A program made the position numbers and the translations under genes. The notes below the pieces were generated by a model. That model made no database searches and had not been told where the DNA came from. It was given only the letters and a program-made list of their open reading frames with translations. DNA of 64,000 nucleotides from Mermis nigrescens. Lineage: Eukaryota; Nematoda; Enoplea; Mermithida; Mermithidae. Below are positions 29,301 through 42,600 of the stretch, in pieces; the stretch's first letter is position 1, and the number at the start of each line of letters is the position of its first letter. The stretch is from assembly GCA_036768485.1 (NCBI GenBank), contig JAVLUZ010000547.1, positions 1 to 64,000 on the forward strand, in the 5' to 3' direction.

Positions 29301-32300
29301 AAATCACTTTAGATTACTTTTGAGGGTAAACAAACTCACTTAATTGATGTCTCACATATGAATCCTTGAAAATTTCTTGACTTCAGTTACAAAGTCTCTG
29401 CAAGTCTATCGAATTAGGGTTAACACGTAACGTAAACTTTACACAAACACATAGCGTAAAGAATATTTTAGTCGGATTCGTAATTTTGATATTGCTCCGA
29501 TATTTCTTTCAACATTTATGGAAAAATGAGTCTCCATAATGTTTTAAAGACAATAAACATTAGGTTTAAACCACTTTGCAATACTGCTGAGTGTAAGCAA
29601 GCGCGCCCAATTGACGTATATATTTCATTCCCTGTAAATTTTTATATCTCAGGAAAAAATTTCGATTTTTGCAATGCTATAGAACAAAGGCTAACATGCA
29701 GTGTAAAAAATTACTCGGATATTATGATCAACATTCATGAAAAAATTATGTCTCTACAATGGTCTGAGGACATATAAACAATGAATGTAAACTACTTTAC
29801 ATCACTGTTGGATGTAAACAAACGCGCCTACGTGACGTCTCACATTTGATCCTTTGAAAACTTCTAGGCTCCAAGAAAAAATTAGGTTTCAGGAATGCTC
29901 AAAAACGAAGATAAATATATATGTAGTGTAAACTTCATGTAAACACCTAGTGTAAAGAAGATTTTAGTCAGATTCGTAATTTTGATATTGTTCCGATATT
30001 ACGATTAATATTTATGAAAAAATTAAGTCTACATAATGTTCTATGGGCAAACTAACAATTTGTGTAAACTACTTTACAACGCCGTAGAGTGTAAACATAT
30101 GCGCCAGACTGGCATATCAAATTTGATTCCTGGTCCATTTCTAGACTTGATAAACGTGTCCCTGACTCGTAACCGGAGAAGCAGGCAGAAAAAACAAGAC
30201 AGAAACGCATTTAAAACTCCAAATTTTTGACTTTACACTCGCTAAATATTAATGTATAGACAATTTGCTTTGACATGCACCCGATATAAAGCACTTTATT
30301 TTTATTCTATTAGACTTATCCCGACTTCTGGACGGAGAAAGTGGCGAACAAAAAACGCAACAAAAACGTATTTTCCATCATTTAGAACACTGTAAACTTT
30401 AAAATTCCGTACCGAACTCCCCATTGAGTTTAAAGAAATTCGGTTTGGTACAATTTGTAGCTTTTAAATCGTAGTACATTCCTGTGTGCCAAAATTCTGT
30501 TGCAAAAATTATTTGGCATGATTTATCAATCAAACTTCGGAAAAAACGTGTTTTTTAGCCCATTTTTTACCTTTGATTTCGAACTTTACACCCCCATAAA
30601 TAACTCAATATTGCGTTTTTTAAATGCGGTTTGCTGCGATGTTTAGCCCCTGTGAGGCACTTTATTAATGCTGTCTTCGATTTGCACTGACTCATAAGCG
30701 GAAAAATTTGGCAGAGAAATCTTAGTTAAAATCCGTTTTTACACCATCCACTAGAGTGTAAACTTTAAACCCCAGGATCTAACTCACCATAGAGCATACA
30801 AGACTTTGCTTATATGCAGAATGTAGCCCTTGATCCGCTCTACATTTCTGTCAGAAAACATTTTAAAAACCTCATAACCGGAGTTAGTATCGGACATAGG
30901 AAGGTTGAAAACTCGACCAAAAAGTGCTTTTTCACCCCCAGATTTTCGCACTCTTTACACTGCCGTTCGATAAATAATGCGAATTTCAAAAAACAAAAAA
31001 AGTGTCATCTGTAGAATTCATCCCTCTATTATCCTATTCTGTTCAATCCTTCGAGTCATCAATACTCAGTTGTCCACATGCCGCAGTAAAAAGGTCCCAA
31101 AATTTGTCCTATGTTATAACGTTACACAAAAACTTTACATCTTCTTTACACAGTCAATTTTGATTGCTGATACGAGTATAACCTAACAAGACTACTTTTA
31201 TTATCAAAACTTGTTTTTTGCAGCTCGGTCAATAAACACACAGCCGATTACTTGCGCTTTAGTAAAATTAATAATGGGCGAATTATATGGACCTGCGCGG
31301 ATCGCTTGTACGACTTTTGCGATGTTATTTCGTTATTGTGCCAAGACCTGATAGGATTTAAACCAAAGCGTCGAAGTGGCATGGATGACATCGGTTAGTA
31401 TGAATGTACAGTGCTCGCCATAAAAGTTGACGCACTATTATTGTAAGATTAATATTAGATAATGCGTCGCGAGCGCCACGTTTTGTCCATTATTCTGTAT
31501 CAACTTGTTTTTTTTATTATAGGATATTATTCTCTAACATGCCGTTAATGCGGTGACGCAGACGGGGCAATTCAGCTGTTAATAGTATCAGGAAAACGAA
31601 GCGCGCACGTAAATAGCGTTGCATCCAACGGCATTCACGCGCGCGTTCAAAGCCATTCACGTGCGCACTTCGTTTTATTGAGGCTATTAATAGCTAATCC
31701 TCCGTCTGCATCGCCGCATTAACTGCATGTTAGAGAATAATGCCCTACAATAAAAAACAGGTTGATACAGGATAACAGACAAAGCGCGGCGCTTCCGATG
31801 GATTATTTAACATTAATCTTACAATAATGGTTCGTCAACTTTCATGGCGAGCACTGTATGTACGATAATGACTGCTTTTTGAAGTAATTTTATTTGGCAT
31901 AAAATTCTTGCTGAAAGCAAAACCAGCAAAATAATGTAATTTGAGGAGAGATAAGCTAAAATTTGTTTATTTTAGTGCTTTCTGTCCTTTAAGTTTTCTT
32001 CTCATTTTTAAACACAAGGACGGTCGATGCAGTTGTGTTCGAATTTCAATTATGTATTGCACTTGTACGGGACAAAAATTTTGAGGCTGTAACAATGATT
32101 TTTGGAGCGATCCTTGTAAAACTTTGCACGACTAAGTATGGGCAGTTTTTGACCGATTTTCCATTGTACAAATGAAATTATTTTCATTCGTAAGATTATG
32201 CAAATTGCATTTTCTGACGCGTGGCCTATCTACAGTGAAACTTCTTTTCATTTTTTCACTTCAAATTATTCTTATCCGATTTGCAAAAAATATCGTAAAT

Positions 32301-35300
32301 ATGGTGGCTGACTAGAAACCTGCTTGGGCTGTAACATTATAATTAGGCGATCATTACTAAACGTTTAATTTATGCTTAGATGAGAATTGACATCGGGTGT
32401 ACTCTTTTTGAAAATTCGGGTCCGGGTGCAAGTGTTTGGGAAGGTCGGGTCCGGGTCTTAAATTTTCAGCAACGTCGGGTCATAGATGCACAAGGTCAGG
32501 TTGGCCAGGGGTAAAATCGAGTAGTTTTACTCCAGTTAATCGCGTTTCTGGCTATTTTTCTTCAAAATTGCTTGGAAATATACGATTTTGGCTCAAATTG
32601 CTCGACAGTACCTATTTTTATAGACCCTTTAGCGGGAGTAATGCCCCCCGCTCACCCCCTCCCTATGTGCATGTATGCGTCGGGTCCGGAACCAACGTGT
32701 TTGATGAACATTGTTTTATTGTACTATAACTATGTAATTACCCAACTCTTCATCTATTAAGCGTATACTAATGCGCTTCCTTACTGTAGTATATGAATTC
32801 GGATGCATGAATACTTCCATAATGCGTTAATAGATATCTAGAACCAATTCTTTTGCACAAGTTCGCTTTGTACATCTGCAAAGAAGTGCCTAAAATTCGT
32901 TGTGCATCTTGTAGACAGTAAATTTAAGTGTACATACAATAATATGATATAAATTGTATACCTACCAATACCAGTAAGCGTTCTATGTGCTTAAATTACG
33001 TATTTACAATTGAAGAGCATATCGTAGCTCATTTTGGGTCCCTGCCCTACTATAAGAAAATATCAGCAATGTACCAATAAGTGCGCCAAGCGCCGAAAAA
33101 TTTTGATATTTTTACCGTTCTTGAATAGAATTTGTCATTTTTTTTGACAAAAATTGTTTAAAAGACTGAAGTGGTACAAAGCGCTAAAGCATATCGTTAT
33201 TTTCGCCGCCTGAAATTTGGGCTTAACTGGGTTAAAAAAGACAATTTTGTAAGACTCTTATCTGTTTTCTCACATTTTTTCAAAATCAGCCCATCCAAAT
33301 GAACTCTTTAGTCCGTCCAGCTTTTGCGTCAGGCATTTCCATGGACTGGACGGGTGAGTAATTAATAAAACGCATCTAAAAATAAATTCAAAAATATTCC
33401 TTTAACTGCTGCCACAAACTTAAGACAGGAAGTTGGTCTGCCTGATAGTACCGATGCTTGCCAATTTTTATTATATACCTGTTTCTTCTTCCGTATTACG
33501 CGGATTGCTTACAAGCATACATACATGCTTTCATCAATTTATCATTTCTAGACTTGCGTCGATAATCTATTTTTTCCATTCCAAAACTGTGAATTTGAAT
33601 TATACATTCAAGCGAGAACGTCCAGTCAAAGTTAAGATACCTATTTAGTCGACACATTTTCAATTTTCTTCGACTAGTACAATTTTGTGTTACAAATACA
33701 TTTTTATTTATCAATCAGTTCGAATTTTTCAATATTATTCCTTCCATCTAACGTTACACTTTGGGACCTGGACGCGACACTATTTAAACGCCGGGTCCGG
33801 GTCCAACTTTACTTTATGATTGCAAACGGGTCCAGGCACCTATGTGGCCGTCCTATTTAGGGAGGCAAACACCAATTTTAGGAGGGGGACTAAGCCCAAA
33901 AAGGCCAAACAGCACAAAATGACCTTTAAAAAGTTCTATTCCGATTTTTCTGAATCTGGGGGTCCGAACCCCGCATTCCCCCCAGAGATACGTGCTTGGA
34001 CGGGTACGGGTCTTAAATTTTGGGAACGTCGGGTCCGGGTCCAAAATTTTAGCGGGGTACCCGGCTAAACGGGTCCGGATACCCGACGTCGCCCATTACT
34101 TCGACGAAAGTACTTAGGTGATGGGAGCGATACAAAGTTACCCGGTAACGATCCCAGCCTTGTGCAATTTTTGCCGAATGGAGACATTTCGGCCGATGAA
34201 ATGTCGCACAGAGAAGCAGAAGTTGGCAGGAAAGTTAGCCAACGAAAAATTTCTGTCGTAATAGCGGATAAAGATTCATTCAACACGCAGCTTCAGGACC
34301 AAATTGCAGAAATCGAGAAAGACGCTGAAGAAGAACCGCTAAACGGTATGCGCCTACAGCAAATAGCACAGAAATAAGAGTATTTGAAAGAAAGTTGTTT
34401 ATCTATCCTGGCTAGATGTGTTTAGCTTAGTGGAAAAGTCGAAAAGCATGCGTACAAAGTTTCATAAGTACGTAAAGGTATTATCCATACATGGGCAGTA
34501 GCCAAAATCTAGGAAGTCTGGGTGGCGTAAAATCGGCGAAATTTCCAAAAAGATGCCTCAAAATTCAATTCTGGGGGTCTATCGATTCTTGGTGGTCTAC
34601 CGGATTCTGGGGGTGTACATCCCAAACCTTCCTCCCAACGCCCATGTGTAATATTATCGTAGCATGTGCATTGTTCCGCAGTTTAAAGAACTGCTTTAAT
34701 CATGCGGTATTAGTCATAGGTGTTTTGGGGGAATGGGGGTTTGACCCCTCCAGAATGGCTACTAATCCCCGCGAAATCGCTGCGACCCTTGCTAATTTAA
34801 GCGTTTTAGGCTAACTTTTGGCTCAAAAGTGATAAGTTGTGTGACTTTCAAAAAAGTGATAACTCATTAGTAGACTACATATGCAACCTATGCATACTTG
34901 TCCATCATGAAATGTCATTTTTTTTAAAATTTTCCATTAAATTTTTGTATTCATTTACTGGGATGGAATAATGATACCTATATAAATATCAAATAGATGG
35001 ATATAATATAAATGTAAAATTAGTTGACGTATGCACATATGTAGCTCTGTAAAGAAATGTGTAATATTCCCTTAGAGATAGGTACTGACAGATCCAGCTG
35101 CAAAATTTGACAGTTTTTTTATGCAGCGCACAAATGCATGTATGTATGCTCTTTTTTAAGGATTTTAGTTTAGTGGGTTGATCCTTTAGATTTTAATGAA
35201 CGAGAAAGGTAATCAAAACATAAGTGCTGTTTAATGCTATTCGGATCATTATAGATTGATCCAAATTACAATATACATGGTGGCGCAAAAAAGGGTATTT

Positions 35301-38300
35301 AGTGGAACTTTTGATTATAGTTTCAGCTCTAGAATAGATAAGACAATGCGGTTTACCGTATTTGATAGAAAAGTCAATTTTATATTCGACTTCAAAATTT
35401 TATGAAGTTATCTTTATTGATGCGATTTGAACGAATTTATGAATGAATTAATCCCGAGAAAGATTTTGCGCTTTGATTGATTAGCATCGAAGTGATTTAG
35501 TTCTTGGCTATCAGTCAGACGCTTCATTATTATGCATAACGTCTTGTCATGGCTAAAAATGTCATGGGACATCTCTTATTAGGTACTATAAATAGTATGC
35601 GAATATTGGCCTCCAAAAATTTCTGATTTTAGCAGTGCCAAGCGTAACAGATAATGATAAATTCATGGTTGATGAAATAGACCTGTACGCTATGCAAATT
35701 AGTACTGGCCTTGCATTAGTTTCTGCTATTATTGCTACTCCAACCAAAGTGGATGTTACGGGCGATGCCGTCCTAGATTACCTGAGTTCATGCGATACGA
35801 AGAAATGCGTGACTGAACTTTCGTCTCCGACTGATCAGCTAGTCGATTATACACTAAGGTAGTTAAACTTAATCATGAGTAGGTGGTATGGTGAATATGT
35901 ATGGAATTTAGGGAATAAATGTCTGAGGTTGACCGTCCCGCTTGGTGTTTTTTGTACAAAAGAAAATTTTCAGATTTTCTTACGTTGTAGCTTTTGTTAA
36001 AGACTGGCACAAGGCTTTGAAGAAGTAAGGGCTCCTTCTCTAGCTCTTCGTCATTGAAATTGGCGGCATAATATCTTTTTATTTAGGTAAAAAAATCATA
36101 TCAACAAATACAAGATTGAAGAAAAGTTTATATCAATATTTTTGATGTGTTGTAACTACGAAATGTTCAGTATTATCTATGCAGCTGACAGATTGCGCAG
36201 TCATCTCATTAGAAATAATATTCGCTTGTACTGCGTACTTTCGATTCCAGACACATTGCTCATTCAGACACCTCATTTAGACGTGCATATTCTTTTTAAG
36301 ATATTTCTCTCAGCAATTGAAACAAAAAGTTCGTGTTTTACTTTTAAATCACAAATTTCGTATAAATTTTGGTTACGGAAAATAATTCTTTTTTAAAATT
36401 ATTATGCATATTATTTTGTCCATTGTTATTTTTTCTATGTGTCTCCGTCGCTGGCTTTTTTAGTCTTCTCTCCTTTTTTACTTTTTTTCTAAATAAATCT
36501 TTCTAGCTTTCTCTGGCTTCTACACAAATACTATCATTTTCCGTACAATGCACATAGATATCTAGAAAACAAAGGAAAAGGCGAAATCGGTGAAAAGTCG
36601 GAATGATTTGAAAGATAAAGAAGGTGGGAAAATTGCCTTCCCTTTCGAGAAAACTCCATGTTTCTCATTAATCTCTCTTTAATGGCATCATGAAAATTTT
36701 GAAGAAGGAAACTTTTATTTAGGTGCATTACACATAGAAGAAATAAATGTAATAAATGATGCAGCATTAAAAAAATAACTAAAATTGTATTTCTTATTTG
36801 CATATTTCTACCAAAGCGATGTAAAGTGAGTTGCAGGTCTGTAGCCAGCATTTCTTGACTTTATTTCGAAGCAAATTCGTACGGTCACTCTGACGGCATG
36901 AAATGTTAAACTTTTTTCATTTGAAAATCAGTAAAATTGCTTTTGTTCCAATTTGAATAATTTTTTTGCGTCTCGGCTGTTAGACGCCTTTTGATTATAA
37001 CTTTTCGAACTGTGCCGTCCACAGTTTTTTGTATTCACCAAAGATTTTTCCCGATTTACAAAGACTTTTCGGGACCGTCTTTGTACATGTGCAAAGATTT
37101 TTGGAAGTCAAAAAACTAAGAAGGTGCAAAATTCCCAGAAATTTTCGGCGCTTCGCGCCAATGAGTAATTCACTGTCTTATAAATCTTTATAATGACAGA
37201 ATTTGTATTCAGAATAGAAAAATGTCAAACTTTTCGGCGCTTCGCGCCGTTTTGGACACAATTTTTAGTAATTTTTGGTGTCAGAAACCCAGAAATTAGC
37301 TAAACTAAACTACCAAAGGTCGAAAAACCCTGTTTTATCGCACTAAAATCGCTACTGTACCATATTAAAGTGCACAGAAATTTGCATGTACAAAATGTAC
37401 AGATACTTTTGGGGATTATCCGTGTACCTTTACAAAGGGACCATGTACAAAAAACACTGGTGCCACCTATACCATCATCTCTCTTCATACAATAGCAAAA
37501 TTCAAAAAGTTCTATGATGTCAGGCTTCATAAATTTGAAGCACTATTTTCTTTTACAGTGTGAAGTTTCTACTGATAATTGCGGCTAATTTCTCCAAAGC
37601 GAATCACCTACCATGTTTTAACACTGCTGTTAAAAGTCACGATGAATTATGCAACTTGCATAAGGCATGGAATAATCCTGAACCACAGGTATGTAGTTTT
37701 GAATATATGTTAATGCTTTATTTATGCCTTGTAACAGGGGGTTGTGGGATCCCCCACCCAAAGTTGGCTGTTTCTCCATCCCCTCTAAAGTCAGAAAATT
37801 TCTAACCGTCTCCCCTATTTTCTGGGAAAACTTGCGCTTTTTGCCTATTTAACCATTTTGCGCCAAAAATCGGAGTCGCTTACTCCCACCCACCCTAAAA
37901 ATGGCGGGGGCCCCACCTATACTTTGACCCGTTATATCTACGTATAGGTATTTTGCTTGCTTCCGGTGGCTATCATTGTATGAGTGACATTAAGCGTGAG
38001 CTTGAAAAAGATACGTACATATATGGATTTTTGAAGAATGTACGAGTATCTTTATTTTCTCTGATTTCTACAGTGGCAGCTATTTCGGTTTACGGAAGCT
38101 ACTGTGTTTTTGTGCTATTTCTTATCAAATAAATTTGTATTTCTGACCCTCTAAATTTGGGGGAATAAAATTTTGAAGTCAGATATCTCAACAAGTACTT
38201 GTAGATAGGCAAAAGTGATAGTGTTTTCAAGCCTTTTTCGACGAGCTTTACATTTAAGGAGGAAAATTTTACAAAAAAGACTCATAAAATTTTTTACGTA

Positions 38301-39573
38301 TCCCAATCATATTCAAAAATATGCTGTAAAAATGGTAACGCAAAATGATCTATAATTAGTTGATCGCTGAAAATTGTTCATTTGTTTTCCACACTATTCT
38401 GGTACATTGCAACAAAAACGAAAAGAATAAATCTGGCGCGAAGCGTCCGAAAATCTTTCGTTCCTAGTTCGAAAAATTGCTAGAATCTATTCTGACGGTC
38501 CTTCAAATGCGCTTCAAGAATGTTCAGCTTTTTTCCTTTGAGGAGTTGCAAAAATATTCGTTCCCTCGCTTGACAGTGCGCACAAACGGTTCTAAAAATG
38601 AAATTGGCATTCGAACTCAATTTTGCACCATGCAAACTTTTTTGACCTCGTGAAGATGATTGAGGATAATCGCATAGTGCAAAAAAATACTGCATGCGTT
38701 CACATTCCGTATTAAGGATATGGTTGCAAAGTTTAGGTGGGAATCCCCCCCACCCTCTCCCCCGTTACATGTAAGGGCGAAAAGCTTAAAATCTGAATTT
38801 GGTCAATTCCGAGTGATCTCGATGTTGGCAAAAATTATAAATTGCTGACTAGGTATTTAAGCCATCATTCGCCAAATTGCATGTAAAAAGGTCTATCATT
38901 TGGATCAAACGAGCAGTATTCAAAACACTGCTTATCTGTTGCCTGAAATTTTTCTTCAAGACAACTTTTCGGTCGATTTTCTCAAATTAATTCGGTCGTT
39001 ACAGCGAATTATTCTGATTTCCAGAATTGAATCTCTAGCTCCATATATCAGCGGCCTAACATTTCATTTAGGGTGGATGGGGAGTAACCGCTAGCCGGCT
39101 GTTTGCTGGGAGCTGCGGCATACATATATATTTAGGGGGTGAGGGGATATTACCCCCGCTGAAGAGTCAGCCAGCCTGGTAATGGCATGCGGTTTTGAGC
39201 TGATGGAACGTTCTTTACATCATATTCGAGGTCAAAAAGTACTTTTATGTACTTTTTACTCGATTTCTGTATTTTTTAATGTTAAAAGTGATATAATGCA
39301 GTCAAAATTGACTAAAATGCGTTAAAATTATGAAATTACAACGAAAAAGACGTTTTGTAAGCTATTTTGGCCATTTACCTTAAATTTACTGTTTTGGATT
39401 TCTGAGATTTTATTCCCCCAGCTGCCTACCCTGGCCTTGTGCATTTATGAGCAGCGGGTTTTCGATTTCTGATCAAAAATACCGCAAAAATATCTTAAAA
39501 GGTCTATAGAAGCCTGTCTTTGCCTAGTAATTGAGGGAATTGGCTTTTGGTGAGTTTATTATCTTTATTAATA

Positions 39574-39608
<35 letters not shown>

Positions 39609-42600
39609 TGCTGTTCTTATTATTACTTGTTATTATTACTATTATTATTAATATATTAATATATGATTTATCTATTATTATTTCTTATTATGCGTAATCT
39701 CCTCATATAAATATCAAATAATCCTAAGAAGTTTGTTCCGTATATAATCGAATTCGATTTTTTCAACTTTCGTCAATTTCCGTCGATTGTATTTTTGTGC
39801 CACTTTTAATTGTTTTTAAAAAGATCATTTTATTTTGAATTGCCCAATATAGTAAATGCAAAAACATATCATCGTCGTCTCTACGTGCCTGATTATATGG
39901 TTCTGCATTCCGCAATTAAATTTAGGAAACTGCGCTAAAGTCAACTGCTCAGCAACTCGTTCAGAGAACTTACGATTTTTTGCGCGATTTCTTCGACAGG
40001 AAACGTACAATTTCTTATAGAACGGACGATATTCTCAGAATATGTAACGACATCGGTGACTCGTTGTGCCTTTGTATCTTATCAATAATTTATCGTCTGG
40101 TGGAAGTCTCCGTTATTCGTTTGAAACCTTATTTCGACGAAGTTATTAGTTCGGTCAAATTGGACAAACCGCAGGCAATGCAGTGCGAATGCGAACAGGC
40201 AAGTTTACTATTTTTTACATATTTGGTAAGCAGGCACGTATCTCTGGGGAATGGTAGGGGTTCGAACCCCCCTCCCCCCGAAATTCGGAAAAATCGGAAA
40301 ATCATGAAACAAATTAAACGTTATTTTGTGCTATTTTTGACCTTTTTGGGCTTAGTTGTTTCAAAAATTGTTGTTGGTCCCTCCCCCAAAATGAGACGGC
40401 CAGCTACGTGCCTGTTGGTAAATATTCACTGACTTCCTAACTTTAATTCGAATAGCTGCTTTACAGACAGATTCGTGGAAGAGGAAAGTCCTTCAGTTTC
40501 TATACTGGGCTAGATCATCTGATTTGCATGTATTAAAATATTTGGTTGAAGTGATTAGAAATAGTTATATATTTATTGTCCGTCCTGGCGAGTGTAAATC
40601 ATACCTTGGCGTGGGGGGTTTGGGGGTATGCACCCCCAGAACCGAATACCCCGTTCCCCAAAATTCAATTTTTCAAAATCTTTTTTTCCCAATTTTTGAT
40701 GCCAATGGGTAGTGGTCGACGAGAAACGTTGAAAAATGGTGCTTTTTCGCTATACCACCATTTTTTAAATCCATTTTTTACCTTTGAAAATATTTTCCAC
40801 ACCCCCCCCTTCCCCTAGAACTTTGGTGGCGCCCACCCATGGTGTTAATGAGTTAATGTACGCTTCTTCATTTTAGGTTGAAGAAAAATTATCTCAGAAT
40901 AACTGGATTGATGTTTATGAACGTTAATAATCTTTCATTCATTCTCACTATACTTAAAAATCGCCTTTTATTCAGCTAAGCTGAAATAGCCTTCTTTCCC
41001 ATGCAAATATTTTTGCTCTCCATCGTGTAATTGTAACAATTATCCTCTAGCACTCAAAATGGTGATCGTGATATAGATTTAGGTAAATAACTAATATCGA
41101 ACTACTCCTATTATACAGATATACGGAGATTTTAGGTGACATTGAGATTTCTCCATTTACGTAAATTCCTATACCAGTTAAGAATGCTTAATTATTGATT
41201 TTGTTTGAGTTTGAGCGTGCTTAAATATAAAATCGGTTGGTATGTTTTGACATATTTGGGACGATCTATGTAGTTCTTGAGTTCAAATCCTACTTTTTAG
41301 TAAAATTAGAAAATCATAAATAAGTTTTGTTTAGAGATAGTATGTTTTTTCATACAAAGACGAACTGAGGAATTGGATAGCATCTATAGCTATATTCGAC
41401 CTTATTATGTTTTTCTGCTAAAAATTGTTAAACTTATCATTCTCAACTATAATTTCAAAAATCCAATTTTCTTTAAAACCAGGACAAATAATACCTAAAT
41501 TACAATAAAAAGTTTGGAAAGTACATAAGTACATACATATTGATAGTGATTTCAAAAAATATTGATTTCGAATGAAAATGTTAAGCTTAAGATAAGCAGG
41601 ATTTTTAGACGGAATGGCATTCACTAGACGTCGAGTTATATAATGTGAATCCCATTCTCCTTTTATATTGTTACTTGTAAACATAGGCTGATTTAGAGGG
41701 CCCTTTCCCTCTAGCGGCCCAAGATAGTCGGCGAAATAACGAATTGATATGTATTATCTGCGGATTTTGGCGATTGTCTTATTTCCAAACATTCTTTCGC
41801 GCCAGATAGTATGTATATACTCATTGATGACATTTATTCCTTGTTTAACAGTCTGGGCCTGTTTTCGCGCCATGAATGTAGTCTATTGGGTGCAGCAAAG
41901 GTTTCCTACTTCTTAAGTACAAAAAATCTGAAGTAAAAATCGAAGAATTTTAAACAGTTTCCTCCATTATTAACATAATATTTCATCGCATGCAAAAAAC
42001 TGCCCAATTTGTGCGGATTTCTGGTTTGATTTTGGATAATTTTGCAAAAAGCTGGGGTACCATCCCTTTATCAGGAAATCCTGGATGCGTCACTGATTGT
42101 ATAATCTGTAATGAATCGATTAAATTTTGATTTTGCACATTCATACATACATATGTTTGTTTTATATTTATTGAAATGCCTTTCATTTCTATTGCTAAGC
42201 CAGTTTTCGATTTCGATTATTGCTTAAGTAAAAGCCAAACGTTTTTATGTGAATTTAATTTTAATAAATAATTTAATTTTTGAATTTTGTAATTTTTATT
42301 CATTTGCATTTTTAATTATTCTGTTTTTTATGTTTTTACACTTATATTTTTGTAATGCACTGTTTATTGTCTTACGATTATTTTCATTTTAATTGAAACA
42401 GATCAGTCCGGTGGACCAGCTGTTGTGCTCTGTGCTTGATAAATTGGACGACGATTTACAGCTGAAGCCGAGGGATATCGAAGAAGCGCAGACGTCAGAG
42501 CAAGATCTAATAGCAGCCTCAACGAATCAGTTCGAATTTTTGTCAGATGCACCAGAAACTCATCGTTTTATCCAAAAGCCACCGCCCAATCCGGCTTTAA

